Positions 32,372 through 42,600 of a stretch of 64,000 nt of DNA are shown one piece after another; within the stretch, counting starts at the first letter, position 1, and the number at the start of each line of letters is the position of its first letter. The stretch is from Strigamia acuminata. Lineage: Eukaryota > Arthropoda > Chilopoda > Geophilomorpha > Linotaeniidae. The notes beneath the pieces are model-generated. The model was not told the DNA's origin. It ran no database searches and worked only from the letters and a program-made list of their open reading frames with translations. Location of the stretch: the NCBI GenBank assembly GCA_949358305.1, contig OX442323.1:8618001-8682000 (forward strand), in the 5' to 3' direction. The position numbers and the translations under genes were made by a program.

Positions 32372-32747
32372 TTAATATTTGGGTTGTTTGTATCCTAAAT
32401 TCTGTTCAAACACTTGATAATTAATCATTCCTGGTCCGACTTCGTCCAGTTTCCAATAAACACCGCCAGGATAACGCTTGTAATTCAACTACAGAGTTAT
32501 TATTTTTTACTCATCAAAAAAAAAATATATTTCTGCAGATTAAACTTACATTCGACTTCCCACCATAGTAGTCGTAAGAAGGCGCCGAATAATAATAACG
32601 AGCGTAATCGTACGGCTCGCTGTAGGATCTGTAACTCTTGTCCGCCATGACAGTCGCGACGATCAGAAAAGCAGAAACGAGTGAAAACCACTAAAAGAAA
32701 ACGAAAAAATAAATAAAAAACAAACAAATCCTGCTCTAATTCACCAT
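32372..32747 (-). CDS. Small secreted Tyr-rich protein, 3 exons
   Basis: Exons on the minus strand: 32747-32745 (ATG alone), 32690-32550, 32488-32372; 86 aa. The signal peptide WFSLVSAFLIVATVMA is in exon 2, then DKSYRSYSEPYDYARYYYSA and PSYDYYGGKSN. Exon 3 encodes LNYKRYPGGVYWKLDEVGPG and ends QVFEQNLGYKQPKY. Same exon plan, phases and flanking motifs as the 27274-27945 gene, but without the long PSYKP repeat. Probable cuticle or secretory matrix component; no known domain. Confidence 0.8.
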
Positions 32748-33890
32748 TTTTCTCATCAAACGATGTAGACACTCGAGTTTGGTTGGTAAAAATGCAAAAA
32801 TGCGAGGAAACTGCTCCGTATTTATACATTTGGCGACTTCCGTTCCTTTTACGAGTATTATAAGATCACGCACAGCTAGTCGGGCGGCTGTTGGCTTTGC
32901 AGGAAGAAACAAACGAAACTTTGGACGAGTTTTAGGTCAATTTCATTGCCATTCAAGTTGACAGCGCGAATAATTCGTTGCGAAGAAGCTAGGTCAACAA
33001 TTGTAATGTCAAAATCCTCTCGGTAGATAAAAGGACGAGTCGGGGGACGAAGAAAAAGGAATTTATTTGAATTTATTTGAATTTGTTTTCATGCAGGGTT
33101 GTTGCCATCTTGAGACCAACGCCCTCTCGGGTCGATCTTTTTTAACGTTTTTATTATTTTTAATCGTGATTTCATCTCGCTTTCGAACTTTACGTGACGT
33201 GACTCCCAGCTAACAATTTCACTTCCATTTATTTTTATTTTTTTATTTTTCTGTGTTTATTCGTTCTAATAATCTCCTTATTTGTATTGTCTGAGATTAT
33301 GTTAATTGTCTTTTAAGACGGAAACGAGAATTCATTTTCTTTTAAATGACCAATTAACAGCTTTGTATAGCTCGTGTAGAATGTCCCATAAAAGAAATGA
33401 GGTGGAATACACTCATTTTACGTGTAAAATCGATCAATTGCAAAAAGCACGGACAACGGCGGACTTCCCGGCCGACCGAGGCGCGTCTGCTGCGGCATGA
33501 CCCGAACCGATTTCCCGTACTACCGCTGTGGTCGAAAAAGTGTTTTTTTTTTTTAAAGCAATTAAAAACATAAACAAGTTGTAGCACTCGGCTCACTGAG
33601 CTTGAACTGGAAATAAAAATGAGGTGACAAAAAAAATTTCGTTTCGTTATTAAAGACTTTAATAGGCGGAAGTGTGGTCAATTGCAACACGTTTTCGCCA
33701 CTGGTTGAATCGGAAATGCTCGTGTGTGTAATTAAACTCGATTAAGTTGGTTTTAGATATTTTATTTCGACAATCCGTATAGAAAAAGTGGTCATTTTAA
33801 AATAAATTAAAACAACATATTTATATATATACAAAATTAATAGAATTTGCTGCACGAGTTGTTGAGCACAAATGACGTCATTTTTCGTAT
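32748..33890. other. Intergenic
   Basis: TATA box at 32819-32826, then AT-rich DNA without a supported gene. Confidence 0.4.
32819..32826 (-). promoter_or_regulatory. TATA box of the small Tyr-rich gene
   Basis: TATAAATA on the minus strand, 72 bp upstream of the ATG-only exon. Confidence 0.7.
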
Positions 33891-34466
33891 TTAATGTCCG
33901 TGATGTCCGTGTCCGTGTTTGTCGTCGTGGTTGTAGTCGTAGAGGTGTTCTCCGTGTCCACCTTTAGCGTCACTCCATCGAACCTATTGGAAAAAATGAG
34001 GAAGTTATATTAAGGCTACCGTATAATGACTTTCCTGTGTTTTAGTTTCGTGTTTTGCCGCTTGTTGTTCATTCGGCGCTGCGGTTTGTTTGGATTTATT
34101 AATACCTTCGTTTTGAATGCTGGTCCGTGCCGACTTTCGTGTCTTTCTTGGAAATGATCAGCATTTCCTCGGTGATAACCGAATTCGTAAACACCGTGGT
34201 GTGGAACGTTGGCGTATCTAAATAAAATAAATAAATACGTGAATAAAAATGGATTTGCACCGCCTAGTGGCGATTAAATTAAACATTCAAATTGCCTTAC
34301 TGGTAATTTTGACCACCAATGACTCCTTGAATGACCACACAGCCAAGCAGAATAAATGCAACGATAAACTAAATAGAAATAAATTAAAAAACGAACAAAA
34401 ATTGGCCTATTTTTAATGGCCTGAAAAGGCAATAACGCTTACCCTACTTGGGGAAACTGAATCCAT
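33891..34466 (-). CDS. Small secreted His-rich protein with degenerate R&R-like motif, 4 exons
   Basis: Exons on the minus strand: 34466-34443 (MDSVSPSR), 34368-34301, 34217-34106, 33983-33891; 98 aa with all phases consistent. Hydrophobic leader FIVAFILLGCVVIQGVIG. The mature part reads VYEFGYHRGNADHFQERHES, then TKVRWSDAKGGHGEHLYDYN, and ends KHGHGHHGH. The Y-x-FGY...RHE-x-R...W-x-D-x-x-G...DYN spacing resembles an R&R cuticle domain and the partial gene at 63642, but key G/Y positions differ. Likely cuticular; the His-rich tail could bind metal. Confidence 0.75.
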
Positions 34467-34501
34467 GGCTGAAAAATATAAAATGAACGGCTCGACTTGC
34501 G

Positions 34502-34509
34502 TTTATATA
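34502..34509 (-). promoter_or_regulatory. TATA box of the His-rich gene
   Basis: TATATAAA on the minus strand, 36 bp upstream of the ATG. Confidence 0.7.
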
Positions 34510-34831
34510 CACAAGTCGCGACCGGGTGACAATAACCGAATGCATCCAGCACTTGGTACGACTTGGTAGCGATCTAATTTTTTTTAATTTTTAAGTATTT
34601 GCGGAAAAAATCCGCTTTTGCACGATCATTCATCCATGAACAAATTTCCCAGTTGAACTCAAATATTAAAATAAAATTCATCCGAGTGAAATAAATTTTT
34701 TTTTACACATTTCGCACAAAATACGAACCAAAAACACATAAAAATAACTAAACTTGAAACAAAAACCTCGATTTATTCGCTGACCTCGTTTCTAACCTTC
34801 TTATATCACTTAAATCGAGTTTCTTAATATA

Positions 34832-34904
34832 GGGGATGTAGCTCAGATGGTAGAGCGCTCGCTTAGCATGCGAGAGGTACGGGGATCGATGCCCCGCATC
34901 TCCA
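34832..34904 (+). tRNA. tRNA-Ala (AGC)
   Basis: 73 nt. The acceptor stem GGGGATG pairs with CATCTCC and the discriminator is A. D-arm GCTC/GAGC, anticodon arm CTCGC-TTAGCAT-GCGAG with anticodon AGC, and T-stem CGGGG/CCCCG. A box TAGCTCAGATGG. A T-run follows as Pol III terminator. Three nearly identical copies lie at 50610-50999. Confidence 0.97.
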
Positions 34905-35137
34905 ACTTTTTTTTTTAAATTTAACATTAAATAAAAATGATATTTTAGCATTTCTTAACATTTATCACATCTCCGGGAACGGAAATAAATATTTGATGAC
35001 TAAAATCAATTGCTCTACCGCCCTACTTTAATAATAACTATAATCGATTAACGATTATCTCCGATGTCTCATCAAGTAGAAAATGTGTGTAATTTCCACG
35101 CTTGACATCGTTTAACATTCACACGAGCACAAATAGA

Positions 35138-36726
35138 ATGTCATCATCACAGGGAACATCTTCGCGTCCAAAATACGTGCTAAAGAGCAACAAAAGATGC
35201 GGGAAAATGAAGAAAACCCGCAGATTTTGTTCCGTTTTAAAATTCCCGCCTGTCAATTCGAATGTCAGGGTGTACGCGCGTGTTTTTTGGCTCGTTTGCT
35301 GTCTCCTGTCGAGCGGTGTTTGCATCTTTCAATTGGAGGATCGCTTTCGTTTTTATTTCTCAAATCCGACCATTTCTCGCGTGTCCATCACCCAGACGGA
35401 CTCGGGACATTTCCCACCCGTTACATTGTGTCCTTCCAACTTGGATAATGATTTTAATTATTTTTTGCACGAAAAAATGGTCGAGCAATACGTGAAACTG
35501 CGTAAAACCGGAAGTGGCGGACCGAGAGTGCGGGATTTGAGTTTTGACGAATTGAACATGAGTTTGGCGACGGTTTGGGACAAATACGAGTTGGATTTGC
35601 GCTTTGAGAGGAATTCTATATCAGTAAGTTGGATTTACATTCAATTTTACGTTTATTTTGTGTGACGAATTTGCTTGCAGTGCGCGGGATTGGTTAATAA
35701 AGACTTATGCAACAAAAATGGCCGAATTTCGGTTAAATATTCGACGATTAATACGATGCTGGGGAAGTGTGCCACCTATACGTTACGTAAGAGCATTTGT
35801 GCTGTGTTTTTGTTTGGTTTTGTGTCGTTTTGTTTCGTTTATTTAGAGGAGGAAGTCGAGTACCACGGCGCGAGTACTTACTGGAAGTTTAAATACGGAA
35901 GGCAGAATCTTTTGAACAGTCGTTTGGGCGGCGCCAATGAAGGAGAAATGAAAGTTTGACTGTAAACTAGCACAAATTATTCGATATAAATTAATTCGTT
36001 TGGGTTTTTCTAGTTTTTAATCGCTGATTTCACACCGAATATCATCCACGAAACATTCTATTCGGGCATTTTGCTCGTTTTCAATCAGCACACGGATGTT
36101 TTCATCAATTCCAAAGAAGTAATCGACACAAAACGAGCAAATTATGTAATTCTAGTGTCGTTTTATTCCAGTTTCAATTCCTAAACCTCGAGCACAGACC
36201 CTGCAAAGATGGCGACACTATTTTCAATTGCAGGAGCCAATGCTTGAATAAAAAACTAGAGGATCAACTCAACTGCACGTAAAAAAAAAACAACCAAAAT
36301 CCAAAATAAACTAACATAAATTTAAATAAATCAAATTCCAGACTTCCCTTCTTCAATTCGTCAACCTTGACACCTTGTACGGACTACAACTCGTCCGTAG
36401 AAGCCTACGACAAAGCATACTCCACTTATTTAACGCACTCGCACGGCCATTGCAAATGTCTGCCGATGTGCAGCGAAGTCACTTACGCCGCCTGGGTCGA
36501 CGTGCTGCCCATGAAACTCAAAAAACCAACAAAAACGTCGTTTACTTTCTATTTCTCCGATAACTACAAGGAGGTCATCGAAGAGAGTTTTATGTACACA
36601 TTTCCCGCTCTTCTCTCCGATATTGCCGGCAACGTGGGCTTCTTTTTGGGTGTTTCCGTCCTCGGTGCGCTACAGATCATCGCGAGCATCGTGGAATGCG
36701 CGAGCAAATATTTAAAAACGAATTAG
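35138..36726 (+). CDS. DEG/ENaC family sodium channel subunit (copy 1), 6 exons
   Basis: Exons 35138-35623, 35681-35786, 35847-35953, 36014-36118, 36172-36278, 36342-36726; 431 aa. First membrane segment VFWLVCCLLSSGVCIFQL near residues 48-68, followed by GHFPPVTLCPSN, the FPxVTxC signature after TM1. The extracellular region has pairs of cysteines including HGHCKCLPMCSEVTY, typical of the Cys-rich domain. Second membrane segment ALLSDIAGNVGFFLGVSVLG carries the G-x-S selectivity-filter motif (GVS). The ectodomain is short, as in arthropod ppk-like members. It forms amiloride-sensitive, proton-, peptide- or mechano-gated cation channels in the plasma membrane. A tandem paralogue lies downstream. 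Confidence 0.92.
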
Positions 36727-36915
36727 GCCTAAATTTGGATATACGCACGGAGTGTTTCGCACTCCATATCTTTTCATTTGGTTCTTTTGTTATTTTGTGT
36801 GCGTTCTCGCGGCGTTACGAGATCGCGTACAGCGCCACCTGTACTTTTATGCAAATAAATGCATTCATGTAGATATTCCTGCACACCTTGCCTCGTGTCC
36901 AATTCAATCCAACTA

Positions 36916-37209
36916 CCGTACTGCCTTGAACAATGGCCTGGGCGTTTAATTTTTTTTTTGACTCGCCCGCCAGGCGCTTATTCAAAACCAGGCGATTATT
37001 TAAGCCAGGCCTCTATCCAAAAAAAAAGTTGCTGACTCCGAACGTTTCGTTTGTTGAGGTTTCGTCCGTCGAAGTTTCCTCCAAAAGGCTACTAAAAACC
37101 GTTTTTAAAATATTTTCCGGTTAACCCGGCGTTTATTTGAGGCAGGCGCTTATTGGTTAATCAAGAGCCGGCGCTTAATTGCGCCCGGCCATTGTTCAAG
37201 GCAGTACGG
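36916..37209. mobile_element. TA-flanked MITE, terminal inverted repeats CCGTACTGCCTTGAACAATG
   Basis: The left end CCGTACTGCCTTGAACAATG is repeated inverted at the right end, and both are flanked by TA (36914-36915, 37210-37211). The interior has GGCGCTTATT/GGCGTTTATT motifs repeated in both orientations. 294 bp, no ORF. It sits between the two DEG/ENaC genes. Confidence 0.85.
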
Positions 37210-37459
37210 TACATCCACTTCGCATCTATACAATCCAAGCACAGAACACACCAACGCACTTGAAGGTCAAGTTGCGATCGTTATTTATGTTGTTGGTTGT
37301 TAATTAATAAATAAATAATCGTGTTTCGGTTTTCAAGTACACATAAATGTATAATTCATGTTGATTGATGATGATGACTCGTCATTTACTCGCAATAAAA
37401 ATATTCATCAGCCGATATCTCTAGTTTTGAGTGTTTCGTTGGCAGCGAGCGGTTGGTTA

Positions 37460-39449
37460 ATGGCGTCGGTGCGGAGAGGGAGAATGTACAAGTATGAAGG
37501 ACGTCGGAAAAAGGCGGAAAATGCGTCGCTTTATAAGATTTTGCTTCCGAATTCGGACATGAAGGGTCTGGGAAGAACATTCTGGTTGATATGTTGTCTG
37601 TCGTCGGCCGGGGTGTGCGTGTTTCAACTGCACGACAGGATTTCGTATTATTTCGAGACACCGATCATGACGCAGGTGATGATAACTCAAGCTGATGCCG
37701 GCCATTTTCCGCCGGTTACGGTTTGTCCGGCTTATTTTAAGAGTGGGTTTACGTCGTTGTTGAGGTTCGCGATGGCCGGGGAGTGTTTGAAGCACGGGGA
37801 TTGCCGTGAGTTTGCTGATGGGAATATCAAACGGTTGTTTCATTATCCGTTGGATGCGATTAATTTTACGGCCGATTTGTTTTGGGAACGAGAAGGGATT
37901 AATGATTCGTTGGTTGATATTTTCGCGTCGGTAAGTGAGGTTTGGGATTTTTGTTGGGTTTTGGTGGTGGGTTTGTTTTTATTTGTTGTTTTGTTGTAGT
38001 GTGCTGGTTTGGCGGATAAGAAGACGTGTGATTCGGGGAAATTGAATGTTATCAGTACTGTGGCGAACACCGTTTTGGGCAGATGTATAACGTATGCGTT
38101 AGGTGAGTTGTAAATGTAAAAAACACTTTGTGTGTTTAAAAAGCACTTTTTTGTATTAAATTAGCACAGTTTACGTGTAAGAAGAACTTTTTCAGCTGTA
38201 AAGTTGCATTTTTTAGCTGTAAAATTGAACTTTTAGGCTGTAAAATGCACTTTTTAGCTGTAAAACTGCACTTTCTAGTTGTAAAACTGCACTTTTTAGC
38301 TGTAAAATGCACTTTTTAGCTGTAAAATGCACTTTTTAGCTGTAAAATGCACTTTTTAGCTGTAAAATGCACTTTTTTGGTGTAAAACTGCACTTTTTTG
38401 GTGTAAAACTGCACTTTTTATCTGTAAAACTGCACTTTTTATCTGTAAAACTGCACTTTTAAGCCGTAAAACTGCACTTTCTAGCTGTAAAACTGCACTT
38501 TTTAGCTGTAAATTTGCATTTTTCTGAATCCTCTAATACTAATTAAATTTTTTTAAAAAGAAAATGAGGTAGAATTCAATGGTGCCAGTAGTTATTTAGA
38601 GTTTCGCGTCAAAATTCACCAGTCCGAAATAAACACCTCCAATGAAGATGAGGAAAACGACGAGATTTACGTAATAACAAATATTTCCAACATAAAATTA
38701 ATTATTCTTCTATTTAAAAAAAAAATCCTATCCAGTACTTTATTCCACCCGTTCTATCAGCCGTGGCACACCAAGCCTATTACGCGAGCAAATCTCTCGT
38801 CAAAAACCAACAAACCAGCATTGTCATCGGCTCCAAACAAGTAAATCCCACAAAATTAATCAATTCTTTCAAATAAATACAATTTCCACAATCCCAACAG
38901 TTCGAATTTCTAAACCTGAAAAACAAACCGTGCAACGACGAAAACACAGTCATTCAATGTCGATTCCAATGTTTCTCGAACAAATTCGAACAAATGCTCC
39001 ATTGCAGGTAATCTAACCACTTTATAACCACTTTATATCACATTTAAACCGATTCTAGCTTGCCGTTCTTCAATTCAACCATCCTTAAACCGTGCAAAAC
39101 TGGCGCCACCATTAAAGATGCGTACGTCATGGCCAAACGGATTTACAGGAGCATGAAACACGACGAGTGTAAATGCGCTCAGATGTGCAAAGAAGTCGTG
39201 TACGATTCCGTCATTGATGTCGCGCCGAATCAGGGAGAAAAAATAAACGCAACTTTATTCACATTTTATTTTTCCGACAACAACAACGAAATTATTCGAG
39301 AAACTCATATGTACACATTTGCGGCGCTTTTGTCAGACATTGCTGGCAATGTGGGTTTTTTTTTAGGTTTATCTGTACTTCGTGCTTTGGAAGTGTTGGT
39401 TTATTTATTTTCGTACGTTACAAGTGCTTACAAAAAGAAATTTGCTTGA
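37460..39449 (+). CDS. DEG/ENaC family sodium channel subunit (copy 2), 6 exons
   Basis: Exons 37460-37930, 38000-38102, 38561-38670, 38736-38840, 38901-39007, 39059-39449; 428 aa. TM1 FWLICCLSSAGVCVFQL, then GHFPPVTVCPAYF. The Cys-rich region includes DECKCAQMCKEVVYD. TM2 LLSDIAGNVGFFLGLSVL has GLS as the selectivity G-x-S. Intron positions and phases match copy 1 exactly, so the pair arose by tandem duplication. An upstream in-frame ATG at 37358 exists; 37460 was chosen because it gives the same N-terminal length as copy 1. Intron 2 is expanded by a minisatellite. Confidence 0.92.
38160..38525. repeat. Minisatellite, 20-21-bp unit, in DEG/ENaC copy 2 intron 2
   Basis: Units CTGTAAAACTGCACTTTTTAG with variants, about 17 copies. 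The orthologous intron in copy 1 is only ~60 bp, so the array was gained after the duplication. Confidence 0.94.
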
Positions 39450-39619
39450 AATAGTCATTTTTATTGTGTGTAATAAATAACCCTCGTTTGGATTAAATGT
39501 AGTTGTTAATAACCGTCGCTAGGTGTCGACACTTCCTTGGGTGGTGGTCACATGACCAAACTTCGATCTCTCTCTAGCGCCGAGCTGCTGGTTGTTTATG
39601 CTGGAAACGTTTTAGCACA

Positions 39620-42600
39620 ATGACGGACGCAGGTTTTTTTCGGGTAAGTGAACAAATCCATCGGTAATTCCACACCGTTTTGTTAACACCGCGATCATTC
39701 GGAGCGAGTAAAGCAACTTGCGGACGACATTTTGCGAGTTAACTTAATGGTCGATTGTCTCGCACGGCTGTGATGATCGGTACCATTCGTTAGGCCTAAT
39801 GCAAATTTTTTTTTCTATCTTGTTGTAAAAAATAGGGAACGAGCGCCGAACAGGACAACAGATTCAGCGACAAACAGAAAAAGCTGCTGAAACAGATGAA
39901 ATTCGGCGATGCCTTAAATAAAAAAGTAAAAAAAAAAAAAATTATTTTTTAAAAAATCTTTAATTTTTTATTTTTTTTTTTATTTTTTTAGGTGGACATG
40001 ACTAAGGTGAATTTAGACACGATCAAACCGTGGATTGCCAAGAAGATATACGATATATTGGGTATGGAAGACGATGTGATAGTAGAATTTGCATTCAATC
40101 ATCTGGAAGATCAAAAGGTAAAATCAGAGGCGAAATCGGATTTCATTTGTTTTTTGTAGATTGGATTTTATTTTTTTGTTTTTTTGCTGTTAGTATATAC
40201 GTATATATTTATAAAAAAGGTGTAGAAATTGAATTTTTGGTTTATATATTTATATATTCATTTTGTTGTCATTTTTGGGCTACGGACAAATTGTCAACTG
40301 CCGTATCGTCAACGACGCATTTTCAGAACATCGTTTGCCGGAGAAAAAGAAACAAAATTCGAGTTTGTTTCGCAAAAGTGTACAGTCTTGGTCATAAAAA
40401 ACGTCCCAGTCCAGCTTGAAGAGATACGAACTTCGTATCTCTAGCTGCATTCAAAAATTAAAATAACAATTTTAGTTTAAGTGTATTTTAAACAGGAAGT
40501 GATGTCATTTTTGGTTTAAAATTGAAGTAAAACACAAAATATTTAAGTTTTTGAATGCAGCTTCCGAAAATTCGTAACTCGAATGTTCGTACGTCGGGTT
40601 TAGGCGGCAAACGGGTCCGACAGAAGCGAACAATTTTAGTTTAAGTGTATTTTAAGTTTTAACATGGGGTTTTAAACAGGAAATGATGTCATTTTTGGTT
40701 TAAAATTGAAGTAAAACCCAAAATATTTTAAGTTTTTGAATGCAGCTTCTGAAAATTCGTAACTCGAATGTTTGTACGGCAAATGGGTCCGACAGAAGCG
40801 TAGTTGACGATGTCGCAGTTGATAATTGGGCCCGAGTTGTGATTTTTTGATTTTTGATTTTTATTTGATTTTTGATATTTTTGAAGGCGGAATGTTTGGC
40901 TAAAATGTTGTTTTTGGGCCGACATTACGTTTTCTACGGCGTGTTGTTCGCATTCTATGGTCTGTTTTGAACTGATGTGTTAATTTCGTTTCCCACAATT
41001 AGATAATTTGTAAAATTATCAATGGCCTCTCCTCCCCATGATTGAATTCAGTGAAAACTTCAAAGTTCAGATGTACAGAACTCTCTAGTTCAGCTGTACC
41101 TCAGGGTGTTGCTCCATGTCCATCAGAGAATGCAGTAATACTTTACGGTACTTAAGACTTTTATTTTATATATACTTTTCTATTTGACAAAGGAAAAAAA
41201 ATGTTTTAAAGAAAAAAAGGAGAAAAAAGGTCACGAGAATAAAAAAAATATTTTTGTTTAAAAGAAATTATTTTTTTTTTGTTTTTAAAAAATTGTTGTT
41301 AACGGTAAATTGTAAAAGTTCTGTACACTTAACAAAAAATTGTTCAGTCTTCTAGGAGTTGTCATATCGGCGTCCGTTTTGCACACAAGACACCGAAAAC
41401 CCATCAGGACATTCAATCAGGTGGTAACAGGTGGTGCAAAATAATAAATAAAGAATGTTTTGTATGAAATAATGAAATAACGAGATAAGTGAAGGTTAAA
41501 TAATTTTTAATTTGCATTTCAGTTGTTTATTCGGTAATGAAATCTGAAATGTTTGGAATTTTTTGATTTATTTTTTGATTTATTTTTGTTTCTTTTTGTT
41601 TTTGGATTTTTATTTTAAAAAGAAAAAGAAAAATTGTAGGCTTGAAAAGAGAAATGTAACGTGTGCATGCTTTATTGCTTGTGATTATTTTTGATTCGGA
41701 AACATGGCACTTTCCCACATTGTATCTTGCAGTTCCCGGACCCGAGGTTGATGCAGATAAATCTGACGGGGTTTTTGAACGGAAAGAACGCGAGGATGTT
41801 TATGGAAGAGTTGTGGAATCTACTTTTAAGTGCGCAGGAAAATGTTGGCGGAATTCCGACCGTGTTTCTCGAGCAGAAGAAGGAGGAGATCAAAAGACGA
41901 CAGGTGAATATTTTAAAACACGCTTGGATTTTTGGAGGTTTTTTTTTTAATTGTTTTGGGTTTTTTTCGAATTATTTTGAATTTTTGGGCCTTTTTGAGG
42001 TTTTATTTTGAATTTTTATGAATATTTTGGGCTTTTTGTTTAATTTTAGAGGCTTTGTTGAATTTTTTGGGTTTTTAGGGACTTTATATGAAAAATTTAA
42101 GGGTTTTTAATATTTTTTTGGGCTTTTGTTGTTTTTTTTGGACTTTTTTTTTAATATTTTGGGCTTTTTTTTAATTTTTTGGACTTTTTTGAAGTTTTTT
42201 GGACTTTTTTTGAATTCTTTTGGTTTTTTTTTAATTTTTTGGACTTTTTTAAATTCTTTTGGACTTTTTTGAAGTTTTTTGGACTTTTTTTGAATTCTTT
42301 TGATTTTTTTTTTGAAATTTTTTGGACATTTTTGAGTTTTTTTGGACTTTTGAATTTCTTTGGAACATTTTTGAATTCTTTTGGTTTTTCAGGAAGAACA
42401 AGAGCGGGTGCAGGAAGGAATTCGCAAACAACAAGAAAAAGAGGCTTTGGAGGACGTTAGTAATGGTCAAAAAGGGAGCAAAGCGTCCGAGAAATCCTCA
42501 CGGAGGTTAATTAAATAATTTTTTCATGTCGTTTTGATGTTTTCTAACGATTTTTTTTAAATTTATTTTAGGAAACGGTCTAGGTCACCTAAGGATAAAC

